64,000 nt of DNA from an uncultured Lachnospiraceae bacterium (GTDB taxonomy: Bacteria > Bacillota > Clostridia > Lachnospirales > Lachnospiraceae), in the NCBI GenBank assembly GCA_905209075.1, contig CAJLRL010000008.1, positions 1-64,000 on the forward strand. Direction: 5' to 3'. The position numbers and the translations under genes were made by a program. Position 1 is the first letter of the stretch. Every line of letters starts with the position of its first letter. The notes under the pieces were generated by a model. That model worked only from the letters and a program-made list of their open reading frames with translations. It had not been told where the DNA came from and did not search any database. Of the stretch, positions 8,280 through 17,073 are shown piece after piece.

Positions 8280-8395
8280 TTCAATCTCCTCTTTCCATAA
8301 GCATTTTATGTTTCAATTTTATCATATTAAAGTTTTAAAGTAAACAGATTTCTTGCAATTAATTTTCCAATGCGCTATTATAATGTTATTGTCCA

Positions 8396-8414
8396 CTGCT
8401 TACAATGTAAGCAG
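8396..8414 (+). promoter_or_regulatory. Palindromic operator-like site upstream of the CPBP protease gene
   Basis: CTGCTTACAATGTAAGCAG is a perfect 8-bp inverted repeat around AAT. It lies 12 bases after a TATAAT (8379-8384) whose possible -35 TTGCAA (8353-8358) is 20 bases away, so it would fall just after the transcript start. This suggests a repressor site or a short leader hairpin. Confidence 0.4.
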
Positions 8415-8482
8415 CTTATAATATTTTACAGATAATGATTGTACTAAACGGACAATTAAATACAAAATGATAGGAGTCCATT

Positions 8483-9337
8483 ATGAAAAAAGTAGGTTAT
8501 TTCTTTTTTGCCTTTGTTCCATTCCTTGCGGTTCAGGCAATTCAAATCGTTGCTCTATGTTTTATGATCGGCTCGTCCGTCATAACGGAATCACTTGTCG
8601 GACACAGCCTGTTTCCATCCCGGAGTATAAGCGACAGACTAAACACCCTCTGGCTTACGACTGACTTTAATATGATGATCATGCTGTTATATTCTATAAT
8701 TACGATCATCATTTTCAGTATGTGGTATTATGCAGGATTTGGCGGTAATTTTCTTCCATCTCCCAAAAAAACTTTTCATCCGCTCATGATATTAGGCATA
8801 CTTTTTTTAATTCCCGGAGCACAATTTGCTGCTAATTATATTGTTATGGGAATTTCATTTGTAAGACCTGACTGGATATCCCAATACGAACAGCTGTTTG
8901 AAACATCCGGGATCACAACAGTAACTGTGATAACATTTATCTACTCAGTTATTACAGGACCTATATGTGAGGAGCTTATTTTCCGCGGAATGACAATGAA
9001 TGCATTTAAAAAGGCTATTCCTTTCTGGGCAGCAAATATAATGCAGGCCATATTATTTGGAATTTTCCATATGAACTGGGTTCAGGGAATATTCGCATTT
9101 GCCCTTGGCCTTTTACTTGGATATATTTGTGAAAAAGGTAACAGTATTTATTACTCAATCGGACTTCACATACTTTTCAACTTCTGGGGAACTGTCGTAT
9201 CACAATTTCTGATAATAGATGATACCGTTGCTGCTGCAGTGATAATTCTTATAATAACAATTGTCTCACTTGCTGTCGGATTTGTCCTCTTTGAATCTGG
9301 ACGCAGAATTCTCCGCCGTAAATCAGTTACGGCATAA
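8483..9337 (+). CDS. CPBP family intramembrane glutamic protease
   Basis: A 284-residue membrane protein with seven or eight hydrophobic segments. The CPBP (CAAX protease and bacteriocin-processing, Abi) motifs are complete: EELIFR at 163-168 (paired glutamates and arginine), FGIFHMN with His196 and Asn198, and HILFN with His229 and Asn233. AGGAG at 8471-8475 precedes the ATG. The family includes bacteriocin self-immunity and prenyl-protein processing enzymes; the substrate here is unknown because no bacteriocin gene is adjacent. A palindromic site lies upstream and a bidirectional terminator follows. Confidence 0.9.
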   Translation: MKKVGYFFFAFVPFLAVQAIQIVALCFMIGSSVITESLVGHSLFPSRSISDRLNTLWLTTDFNMMIMLLYSIITIIIFSMWYYAGFGGNFLPSPKKTFHPLMILGILFLIPGAQFAANYIVMGISFVRPDWISQYEQLFETSGITTVTVITFIYSVITGPICEELIFRGMTMNAFKKAIPFWAANIMQAILFGIFHMNWVQGIFAFALGLLLGYICEKGNSIYYSIGLHILFNFWGTVVSQFLIIDDTVAAAVIILIITIVSLAVGFVLFESGRRILRRKSVTA

Positions 9338-9352
9338 ATCATCCATAATATC

Positions 9353-9387
9353 AAAAACTGGCCACATTTTTGTGACCAGTTTTTTTC
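9353..9387. terminator. Bidirectional terminator
   Basis: AAAACTGGCCAC pairs with GTGACCAGTTTT around ATTTTT with one C-A mismatch, followed by a T run on the plus strand and preceded by an A run. It separates the convergent protease and HD-GYP genes. Confidence 0.8.
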
Positions 9388-12092
9388 TATGAAGCCTGTA
9401 TTGAAATATTTTGTGTTTCATAATCAATTTGGATTTTTCTATTTTCATATGAATCATAGAAATTCTTTAAAACTCTGTTCATGACCAGATCAACATTCTT
9501 TTCACTTGTATCTACAAGTGTTATAAGTATCTGTGAATTCGAAAATTTTGTACATACATCCACACCTCTTAACGAGTATATGATCGAATTTTCTATTTCT
9601 GATATTATTTCATTTTTATTACTTTCTGAATCATCCCACAGATTGTTATAATCCACTGTAAGAAGTACAAGCTGTATCTGTTGCTTATTTCTTTTTGCAT
9701 ATTTCTCAATGAAGTCATGCACCCTCATAAACTGCCTGAATTCAACTTTGTATGCTCCCGGTATAAGTTCCCGTCTGTTTAATATATTTACAATTCTTGG
9801 AAGGCTTAAATCCACCCCTGTATCACTGTTGACAGAAGCAATCTCACCATTATAGAAACAATATCCGCTCTTATTGTTCTGTTTCAGATGATACAGTGCT
9901 TTGTCTGCACATCTGTAAAGCTCCATAATATCTTTGCCATCATCTTTTGATACAGATACGCCCATTGATAATGATGTATGTGATAACACGGCACTCTCTT
10001 CTATTCTTGAATTATATGTATACAAAATAGACTCCAAGGTAAGACCTATATTTCTTACAAGCCCGGCTTCTTTCAGAAAAAGTACAAACTCATCTGTATC
10101 AAACCTGCATACATAATCAGTCTGCTCAAACGAACGCAATATATCGGCAGTTTCACGGAGCACTATGTCTCCTATTTTTTTCCCATAGTTTTCTTTTATC
10201 TGCTCAAAATTATCTATCTTTATAAGTATGAAAGCTCCATCGCCTATCCGCAGATATTCTGACATTTTTCTTTTTCCCATTTCTTTTGTATCAAGTCTGG
10301 TAAGCCTGTCCTGTCCTCCTCTCTCCTCTAAAACAGGATCATTGTCAAATAATCTTGCCATAAGCTGATTTGCTTCTATAAGTATATCCTCATCTATAAT
10401 ATCCGGCTCTGCATCTATGTCTTCTGACATCTTTCCGTCATCGATCATACGAACGACTACTGATGCAATATATGGATCAAACTGTGTTCCTGCCCCACTT
10501 TTTATCTCCGCCCTTACAACATCCTTTTCAAGATGTTTTCTGTAATTTCGGTTGCTCGTCATCGCATCATAAGCGTCTGCAATACCTATTATCCTTGCAA
10601 TAAGCGGTATATCCTCGCCCTTTACTCCATTTGGATAACCTTTTCCGTCATACCTTTCGTGATGATAAAGTGCCCCGATCGATACATTCTCTATGCTCTT
10701 TATCCCTTTAAGTATTTCCCCGCCTATAGCCGGATGAGTCTTTATTGTTTCATACTCTTCGTCTGTAAGCTTAGAAGGCTTTGCCAGAATATCATGTGGT
10801 ATTCCTATCTTTCCTATATCATGCAGAAGACCTACATAGTAAATATTTCTGACTTCCGCCTCATTCCATCCAAGCTCTATTGCTATGTTTTTTGCATATG
10901 ATGCAACCCTTGAAGAATGACCGACTGTATATGGTTCCTTTGCATCTATAAAACTTGCAACCGCTGCAACTGTCTGCGAAGCCATTATCTCAACCTGTTT
11001 ATTTTTTTCCTTAAGTTCAAGCTCTAATGCTGTCTTTGTATTCCGAAGCTGCTCTACAAGCTTATACTCTTTTGTCATATCTGTGACAAAGATAATCGTA
11101 CATATCTGCTCATCAAATTTATCCATTATAACGTTTGGTGTTACCTCACACACTGCCGAGTTATTCTTTGCAATAAATCTGCTTGAGCCTGACTGCATTC
11201 CGCTTACGATATTCTCAAGATATAAATCTGCATCTGCTGCCGATATCATGAACAAATCATTCAATCTGATATTCTGGTTTTCCTGCACATCTCCAAAAAA
11301 CTCTTTTGCATATGAATTTTTCATTATGACATATCCCATATCGTCCAGTATCAGGATCGGCATCTTTACGCACTCTATAGTATATTTTGAAACACTTCCC
11401 ACTGTTATTGAAAATGCATTTCTCTTAAATCCCATTACGTGGAGCATATACATAAATAAAAATATCCCTATACAGCTTACCGGCATAAAAAGCCTGTTTT
11501 CATCAGATATAACTTCATCTAAAATTGCAGATAAAAGGATTATAGTTCCCATAAACGCAAATGAACGATTTATTTGCCTCTGCCTTTTATATCTTAAATT
11601 TTTTAATCCCTTGTGAAATACGCTGTAAACAATAATTGTATTTATCAGAATAAATGTTAACTTCAAAAGCCTTACATATCCATCATGTGTATAGAAGCTC
11701 ATTCCAAATTTTGTTGGCACAAATGTAACCATTTCAGATAAAACAGACAGCACAGCACATATAAATGCAAATACTGTATCGGTTACCAACAGCACACACT
11801 TTTTGGAATTAAAACATTTACAATAAAATTCAAAAAACCATAAAGAGGCCATTAAAAACGCATACTCCCCAAATATGCTTACTCCCCTGCCGATCGCAGC
11901 CCCTGTGTCCGTAGATGATATAGCCATAAAGACATATCCGCTTTCCCATAACATAGAAAAAAGGCTCATCGAAAATACGAGCCTTCTCTCAAACTTATCA
12001 AGCTTTACCTGCTTGAGCAAAACCACACCCATCAAAAACGAAATTACTGCCATCAGTAATAACGTAAACCATAACAAAATCGTTAACCACAT
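9387..12092 (-). CDS. Membrane sensor with PAS, HD-GYP and two degenerate GGDEF-like domains
   Basis: A 901-residue signalling protein. Residues 1-225 hold about seven membrane spans of the histidine-kinase N-terminal 7TM type, 235-345 a PAS-like domain, 345-375 a coiled linker, and 380-550 an HD-GYP phosphodiesterase domain with His424-Asp425 (LLHDIGKIGIP), His477-His478 and GYP at 485-487. Residues 605-745 are a GGDEF-like domain whose signature is RFDTDEF (663-669) in place of GGDEF, so diguanylate cyclase activity is unlikely. Residues 755-890 look like a further, more eroded GGDEF copy (KFSNSQILITL). The likely role is hydrolysis of cyclic di-GMP or a related cyclic dinucleotide in response to a membrane or ligand signal. 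It is a single gene. Confidence 0.88.
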   Translation of the reverse strand: MWLTILLWFTLLLMAVISFLMGVVLLKQVKLDKFERRLVFSMSLFSMLWESGYVFMAISSTDTGAAIGRGVSIFGEYAFLMASLWFFEFYCKCFNSKKCVLLVTDTVFAFICAVLSVLSEMVTFVPTKFGMSFYTHDGYVRLLKLTFILINTIIVYSVFHKGLKNLRYKRQRQINRSFAFMGTIILLSAILDEVISDENRLFMPVSCIGIFLFMYMLHVMGFKRNAFSITVGSVSKYTIECVKMPILILDDMGYVIMKNSYAKEFFGDVQENQNIRLNDLFMISAADADLYLENIVSGMQSGSSRFIAKNNSAVCEVTPNVIMDKFDEQICTIIFVTDMTKEYKLVEQLRNTKTALELELKEKNKQVEIMASQTVAAVASFIDAKEPYTVGHSSRVASYAKNIAIELGWNEAEVRNIYYVGLLHDIGKIGIPHDILAKPSKLTDEEYETIKTHPAIGGEILKGIKSIENVSIGALYHHERYDGKGYPNGVKGEDIPLIARIIGIADAYDAMTSNRNYRKHLEKDVVRAEIKSGAGTQFDPYIASVVVRMIDDGKMSEDIDAEPDIIDEDILIEANQLMARLFDNDPVLEERGGQDRLTRLDTKEMGKRKMSEYLRIGDGAFILIKIDNFEQIKENYGKKIGDIVLRETADILRSFEQTDYVCRFDTDEFVLFLKEAGLVRNIGLTLESILYTYNSRIEESAVLSHTSLSMGVSVSKDDGKDIMELYRCADKALYHLKQNNKSGYCFYNGEIASVNSDTGVDLSLPRIVNILNRRELIPGAYKVEFRQFMRVHDFIEKYAKRNKQQIQLVLLTVDYNNLWDDSESNKNEIISEIENSIIYSLRGVDVCTKFSNSQILITLVDTSEKNVDLVMNRVLKNFYDSYENRKIQIDYETQNISIQAS

Positions 12093-12141
12093 ATTGATTG
12101 CTCCCTCTTATTTAATCATTTGTACAGCCCATTATTAAAAT

Positions 12142-12609
12142 TTATAGAAAAATCGTCACTCCGGCAAGACTGACTATCATCATGATCATTCCTGCAAGAA
12201 GTACTCCAAGCATTACCGCAGCAACTGTTGATTTAAAATCCATATCCAGGATACTTGCTGCGAGTGTCCCCGTCCACGCACCTGTTCCCGGAAGTGGTAT
12301 GCCGACAAATAAAAGTAATGCTATAAATGTTCCTCTTCCAGCCTTTTCCTGTAATTTTTTTCCTCCTTTTTCTCCTTTTTCAAGGCAGAACGAAAAGAAT
12401 TTTCCGATTACAGGTTTATCTGCTCCCCATATAAGAACTTTTCTGGCAAACAGATATATAATAGGTACAGGTATCATATTTGCCACTATACATATTATAA
12501 ACGATGGTACGATTGGAAGACCTAACATCTGTGATACCGGTATTGCTCCCCTTAATTCAAATATCGGTACCATAGAAAGAAAAAATATTATTAAATAATT
12601 CTTAATCAT
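12142..12609 (-). CDS. Small multidrug export family (COG2426) membrane protein
   Basis: A 155-residue protein with four or five hydrophobic segments and a conserved-looking start FFLSMVPIFELRGAIPV plus the central GIPLPGTGAWTG. These match the Sm_multidrug_ex family (PF06695), which is related to DedA-type membrane proteins. The name reflects old annotation; transport function is not proven. Its ATG overlaps the hisC stop by 4 bases (12606-12609), so the two are translationally coupled, although a functional link to histidine synthesis is not obvious. Confidence 0.82.
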   Translation of the reverse strand: MIKNYLIIFFLSMVPIFELRGAIPVSQMLGLPIVPSFIICIVANMIPVPIIYLFARKVLIWGADKPVIGKFFSFCLEKGEKGGKKLQEKAGRGTFIALLLFVGIPLPGTGAWTGTLAASILDMDFKSTVAAVMLGVLLAGMIMMIVSLAGVTIFL

Positions 12610-13664
12610 AAATAGTTCTCCAATTTTTTAATTAATATACGCATCTGCTCATCTGTTCCTATTGATATACGCAGATAATCCCTGATCCTCTCAGGCGAAT
12701 TAAAATGTCTGACATAAATTTTATCTGCCTTCAGATTTTCAAACAGTTTTATAGTATCTATCCCTTCCGGCGGCTTTGCAAAAATAAAATTGCTTTTTGA
12801 GTCACAGAATGTAAAGCCCAGTCTCCTTAACTCTTTTTGGGTCCATTCCCTTACCTCTATCACCTTTTTAGTTGTCTCTTCAAAATACTCTTTATCCTTT
12901 ATCGCAGCTGTTGCTGTCTCAATAGTGATCCTGTCAATAGTATATGAATTAAATGAGTATTTAACATCATTTAAATATTTAATAAGCTGTGGATCTGCCA
13001 TCGCAAACCCTACTCTTGAACCGGCCAGCGAACGTGATTTTGAAAATGTCTGCACAACTATGACATTGTCATATTTGTCTATAAGAGGCCGTGCACTCTC
13101 CCCTCCAAAATCAATATATGCTTCGTCTACAACAACTATGACATCCTGATTATGCTTTATTATGTCTTCGATGTCAGATAATGACATAAGTCTTCCTGTA
13201 GGTGCATTCGGATTTGGGAAGATCACTCCTCCGTTATCCTTATAGTAATCCTCAGGAACTATCCCAAAATCATCATCCAGCTTTACCTGCTCATATGGTA
13301 TCCTGAGCATATCTGACCACACATCATAAAATGAATATGTGATATCCGGAAAAAGTATCGGTTTTTTTGAATTGAAAAAAGTCATAAATATCATTGCAAG
13401 TACATCATCTGAACCTACTCCGACAAAAACCCGGCTCTTGTCAAGTCCATAATTATCTGCGATCGCTTCCACAAGGCTTCCAACTGTAGGATCAGGATAA
13501 AGCCTTAATCCATCAACATCAAATTTTCTTAAAGCCTTTGCTACACCAGGTGCTGGTGGATATGGATTTTCATTTGTATTAAGTTTGATAACGCCGTCTG
13601 TCTTTGGCTGTTCGCCCGGTGTGTACGGGACAACCTTCCTGACGTTCTCTTCCCATATTTTCAT
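12606..13664 (-). CDS. hisC: Histidinol-phosphate aminotransferase
   Basis: A 352-residue fold-type I PLP aminotransferase that converts imidazole-acetol phosphate to histidinol phosphate. Key features are LNTNENPYPPAP at 28-39, NPNAPTG at 151-157, Asp180 in DEAYIDFG and the PLP lysine Lys209 in FSKSRSLAGSR. The C-terminal arginine motif RISIGT is present. Length is normal. It stands apart from any his operon and is coupled to the downstream export-family gene. Some hisC-like enzymes act on aromatic amino acids, so substrate breadth is uncertain. Confidence 0.9.
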   Translation of the reverse strand: MKIWEENVRKVVPYTPGEQPKTDGVIKLNTNENPYPPAPGVAKALRKFDVDGLRLYPDPTVGSLVEAIADNYGLDKSRVFVGVGSDDVLAMIFMTFFNSKKPILFPDITYSFYDVWSDMLRIPYEQVKLDDDFGIVPEDYYKDNGGVIFPNPNAPTGRLMSLSDIEDIIKHNQDVIVVVDEAYIDFGGESARPLIDKYDNVIVVQTFSKSRSLAGSRVGFAMADPQLIKYLNDVKYSFNSYTIDRITIETATAAIKDKEYFEETTKKVIEVREWTQKELRRLGFTFCDSKSNFIFAKPPEGIDTIKLFENLKADKIYVRHFNSPERIRDYLRISIGTDEQMRILIKKLENYL

Positions 13665-13775
13665 CTGTTTTCCTCCATTGTACAGAAAAAAATGCTAACG
13701 AAATCACTTTACCTCATTTACATATTTTTGTAAAGGATGTATATTACTCTTAATCAATATTTTTTTAATTTCTAT

Positions 13776-14005
13776 TATAAATATGATTAAAAGGTCACAA
13801 GGTATCATCGATGCATGCTTGCATGCAATTCGATGTATACCTTAGTGACCTGCACTACACCGAGAAAGTAGCAATTTGCTGCGAAAACGCAGGAAATTAG
13901 CGGATTTCGAGGTGGAGTCAGATTACGTGAATGCGTAGCATGTAGTAATCTGATTAATCATAAATGAGGGGCAAAATACCTTTTGACCCTCATATCATAA
14001 ATATT
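13776..14005. repeat. Structured inverted-repeat intergenic element
   Basis: Between hisC and the MATE gene lie three hairpins in about 200 bases: 13793-13850 (arms GGTCACAAGGTAT / ATACCTTAGTGACC), 13873-13898 (AATTTGCTGCG-AAAA-CGCAGGAAATT) and 13918-13953 (TCAGATTAC / GTAATCTGA). The outer ends GGTCACAAGGTAT and its partner ATACCTTTTGACC (13977-13989) are inverted copies, and the flanks stay partly complementary. No gene is present. It could be a MITE-like element or a structured RNA; the motif at its right end recurs after pcrA. Confidence 0.6.
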
Positions 14006-14023
14006 TATCATGGGGGTATAAAT

Positions 14024-15373
14024 ATGGCAAAAAATAGTTCTAAGGATCTTACTATAGGTCCGCCTACCAGACTCATTTTAGGGTTTTCACTTCCTCTTCT
14101 TCTCGGAATGCTGTTCCAGCAGGTATATAGCCTTATGGACACCATCATCGTAGGAAAATTTTTAAATGTCTCTGCTCTTGCGGCTGTCGGTTCTACAGGC
14201 AGCATTTGTTTCCTTATCATAGGATTCTGTCAGGGTGTATGTGCCGGCTTTTCTCTTCCTATAGCACAGCGTTTCGGTGCAAAGGATGAAAAGGCACTTA
14301 AAAAATTTGTCGGCAATTCAGCAATTGTTTCAGCTATAATAGCCATTATAATGACTGCACTTACTATACTTTTATGTAAGAATATCCTCACATGGATGAA
14401 CACTCCAAGAGACATATATGATCTGGCTTATCAGTATCTTATCGTTATTTTTGCGGGTATTCCTGCTACTATACTTTACAATCTTTTATCAGGTTATCTG
14501 CGTTCACTCGGAAATTCAGTAATCCCTGTTATATTTCTTATAATCTCAGCGGTTTTAAATATCGGTCTGGATCTGCTTTTTATACTGACTTTTCATATGG
14601 GTGTTTTCGGTGCAGCATTTGCTACCGTTTTATCACAGGCAATATCAGGAGTTTTATGCCTTATATATATAATGAAAAAAATAACTCTTTTACATATTAC
14701 AAGAGACGATCTACAGCTCAGCAGACAGTATGTTAAAAATCTTATCATAATGGGATTTCCTATGGGGTTCCAGTATTCGATAACTGCGATTGGAAGTGTG
14801 ATACTGCAGACAGCTGTAAACTCACTTGGCTCAACTGCCGTTGCTTCCATGACAGCTGCATCAAAGATTTCTATGTTTGTAGTGTGCCCATTTGATGCAT
14901 TAGGTTCCACAATGGCTACATACAGCGGTCAGAATGTTGGTGCAGGTAAATTTGACCGTGTCAAAAAGGGACTTGTATCCGCTTCGCTCCTCGGCTCCAT
15001 ATATGCTGTAGCCATTTTTGTTGTTTTGTTTTTCAGTTGCAATTACCTTATATATATGTTTGTATCTCCTGATGAGACAGAGGTTATACGACAGGCTCAC
15101 CAGTTCCTGCTGTACAACGCAGCTTTCTATGTTCCTCTCGTATTTGTAAATACAGTAAGATTTGCAATTCAGGGAATGGGATTTTCTGGATTTGCCATGT
15201 TTGCCGGTGTCGCAGAAATGATAGCGCGATCTCTTGTCGGACTCGCACTGGTCCCTGTATTCGGTTTTAGTGCCGCATGTTTTGCAAGCCCTCTTGCATG
15301 GATATTTGCTGACAGCTTCCTTATCCCGGCATTCATTCACTGTCTTAACAAGCTAAAACGTACAATATCATGA
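14024..15373 (+). CDS. MATE family multidrug/sodium antiporter
   Basis: A 449-residue inner-membrane protein with about twelve hydrophobic spans in two similar halves, starting MAKNSSKDLTIGPPTRLILGF. The N-terminal PLLLGMLFQQVYSLMDTIIVG and ALAAVGSTGSI are typical of the MATE/MOP-flippase superfamily (Pfam MatE). The frame is open 20 codons further upstream, but those codons lie in the structured repeat; GGGGGT before the ATG at 14024 supports the shorter start. It should export cationic compounds using a sodium or proton gradient. The gene is monocistronic with a strong terminator. Confidence 0.9.
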   Translation: MAKNSSKDLTIGPPTRLILGFSLPLLLGMLFQQVYSLMDTIIVGKFLNVSALAAVGSTGSICFLIIGFCQGVCAGFSLPIAQRFGAKDEKALKKFVGNSAIVSAIIAIIMTALTILLCKNILTWMNTPRDIYDLAYQYLIVIFAGIPATILYNLLSGYLRSLGNSVIPVIFLIISAVLNIGLDLLFILTFHMGVFGAAFATVLSQAISGVLCLIYIMKKITLLHITRDDLQLSRQYVKNLIIMGFPMGFQYSITAIGSVILQTAVNSLGSTAVASMTAASKISMFVVCPFDALGSTMATYSGQNVGAGKFDRVKKGLVSASLLGSIYAVAIFVVLFFSCNYLIYMFVSPDETEVIRQAHQFLLYNAAFYVPLVFVNTVRFAIQGMGFSGFAMFAGVAEMIARSLVGLALVPVFGFSAACFASPLAWIFADSFLIPAFIHCLNKLKRTIS

Positions 15374-15376
15374 TTA

Positions 15377-15427
15377 TAAAAAGCCACGCAAAACTTTTTA
15401 TTTAAAGCTTATGCGTGGCTTTTATTT
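15377..15427. terminator. Bidirectional terminator between MATE and galT genes
   Basis: AAAAGCCACGCA (from 15379) pairs with TGCGTGGCTTTT (to 15423) around an AT-rich loop of about 20 bases, with T runs on both strands. Confidence 0.85.
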
Positions 15428-15451
15428 TACTGCTTTTCGGCAAAGCAAAAA

Positions 15452-16987
15452 TTATTTGTTTACATATCCGACGAATCTTTCAAATGCTTCCCTGCCTTCT
15501 TTTGTACATTTATATACTCCGGCACATTTAAGCACTTCATTAAATACAAGTCCGATCTCCTCATTTATGATGCCATCGATATTTGTCTCATCGATCTTAT
15601 CATATTTTTTCATGAATCCCTCTGCCCAGTCTGCGTGTGACTCAAGCGTCTTGGTTGAACGGAGATCCTTTCCAGTAAGTATAGCATCCTTAAGTTCTGC
15701 CATTTCACCTTTAAGTCTTGCCGGAAGTACCGCAAGTCCCATAACCTCGATAAGTCCGATGTTTTCCTTTTTTATGTGATGAAGATGTGCATGAGGATGG
15801 TACACACCTAAAGGATGTTCCTCTGTTGTTATATTATTTCTAAGTACAAGATCAAGTTCAAAATCTCCGTCACGCTTTCTTGCAATAGGAGTTATTGTAT
15901 TGTGAGGTTCACCATCTGTCTCCGCAAAAATAAATGCTTCCTCATCTGTATATCCTCTCCATGCGCAAAGTATCCTGTCAGCAAGCTCAATAAGCCTTTC
16001 CTTGTCAGCAGCCTTAATCCTTATGACAGACATAGGCCATTTTACTATTCCTGCTTTGACGTCCTCAAAGCCTTTGAATATAAGTTCTTTCTCGATCGGA
16101 GCCTTTGCCATTGCAAATGTATAGTGACCTCCCTGGAAATGATCATGACTTAGTATAGATCCTCCTACTATTGGAAGGTCAGCGTTTGAACCCACAAAGT
16201 AATGTGGAAACTGTGTCACAAAATCAAGAAGCTTTCCAAACGTAGCACGTTCAATTTTCATAGGTGTATGCTTTGAATTAAAAACTATGCAATGCTCATT
16301 ATAATACACATATGGTGAGTACTGGAAAAACCAGTCACTGTTATTTATAGTAACCGGAATGATCCTGTGATTCTGTCTTGCAGGATGATTAACTCTTCCT
16401 GCATAACCCTCATTCTCCTTACAAAGCTGACATTTCGGATACGCACTCTGTTTTGCATTTTTTGCAGCTGCGATCGCTTTTGGATCTTTTTCCGGTTTTG
16501 AAAGATTGATCGTTATATCGAGTGTTCCAAATTCTGTATCTGTCGTCCATTTAAGATCCTTTTTGATTCTCTGCCTTCTTATGTAATTGCTGTCACAGCT
16601 TAATTTATAAAAATAATCAGTTGCTGCAAGTGGTGATTCTTCTTTATAAAGTCTATTAAATTCAGCACGTATTGCACTTGGCGCAGATACAAGACATCCC
16701 ATGATTTTTGTATCGAAAAGATCCTTGTACACGATACTGTTCTCTGACATAAGCCCATTATCATATGCATACGACATCATATCTGAAAGTATATCCTCAA
16801 GTCTGCTTTCGGCCTCATCCTGTGTCCAGTCCGGAAGATCTGCAGCCTTTTTAAATGTTTCATCATCAATGTCATCAACTTTAAAAAGTTCCAGTAACCT
16901 GTTTATTGTGTATACTTCATCCTCTTTACCGACAAGTCCTGTCGTAAGACCATATTTTACTAATTCTAAAATTTTTTCCTGTATCAT
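15452..16987 (-). CDS. galT: UDP-glucose--hexose-1-phosphate uridylyltransferase, class II
   Basis: A 511-residue enzyme of the Leloir pathway that exchanges galactose-1-phosphate with UDP-glucose. It is the long, Gram-positive class II GalT. Recognisable parts are NPARQNHRIIPVTIN-like substrate contacts, NEHCIVFNSKHTPM, the histidine motif SHDHFQGGHYTF and the C-terminal GVYHPHAHLHHIKKENIG. I used the ATG at 16987, with AGGAG 8 bases upstream, rather than a frame opening 24 codons earlier. It is the last gene of the leftward galactan locus, 86 bases after galK. Confidence 0.93.
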   Translation of the reverse strand: MIQEKILELVKYGLTTGLVGKEDEVYTINRLLELFKVDDIDDETFKKAADLPDWTQDEAESRLEDILSDMMSYAYDNGLMSENSIVYKDLFDTKIMGCLVSAPSAIRAEFNRLYKEESPLAATDYFYKLSCDSNYIRRQRIKKDLKWTTDTEFGTLDITINLSKPEKDPKAIAAAKNAKQSAYPKCQLCKENEGYAGRVNHPARQNHRIIPVTINNSDWFFQYSPYVYYNEHCIVFNSKHTPMKIERATFGKLLDFVTQFPHYFVGSNADLPIVGGSILSHDHFQGGHYTFAMAKAPIEKELIFKGFEDVKAGIVKWPMSVIRIKAADKERLIELADRILCAWRGYTDEEAFIFAETDGEPHNTITPIARKRDGDFELDLVLRNNITTEEHPLGVYHPHAHLHHIKKENIGLIEVMGLAVLPARLKGEMAELKDAILTGKDLRSTKTLESHADWAEGFMKKYDKIDETNIDGIINEEIGLVFNEVLKCAGVYKCTKEGREAFERFVGYVNK

Positions 16988-17073
16988 CCTTGTGCTCCTT
17001 CTTGATTTCAGATATTTTGTGTCTCCTATGCTAAAATGTACATCCGCATATTTGACCAAAAATTTATATGATT

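Noticed and set aside
8353..8384. Promoter TTGCAA / TATAAT before the CPBP protease gene
   Set aside because: The spacer is 20 bases, so I record the downstream palindrome only and do not claim the promoter.
13964..14023. Longer start for the MATE protein
   Set aside because: The added 20 codons lie in the structured repeat, add no recognisable sequence, and a ribosome site precedes the inner ATG.
14900..15340. Minus-strand frame of 146 codons in the MATE gene
   Set aside because: Antisense shadow of a membrane protein gene; Cys/Arg-rich and without a start site.
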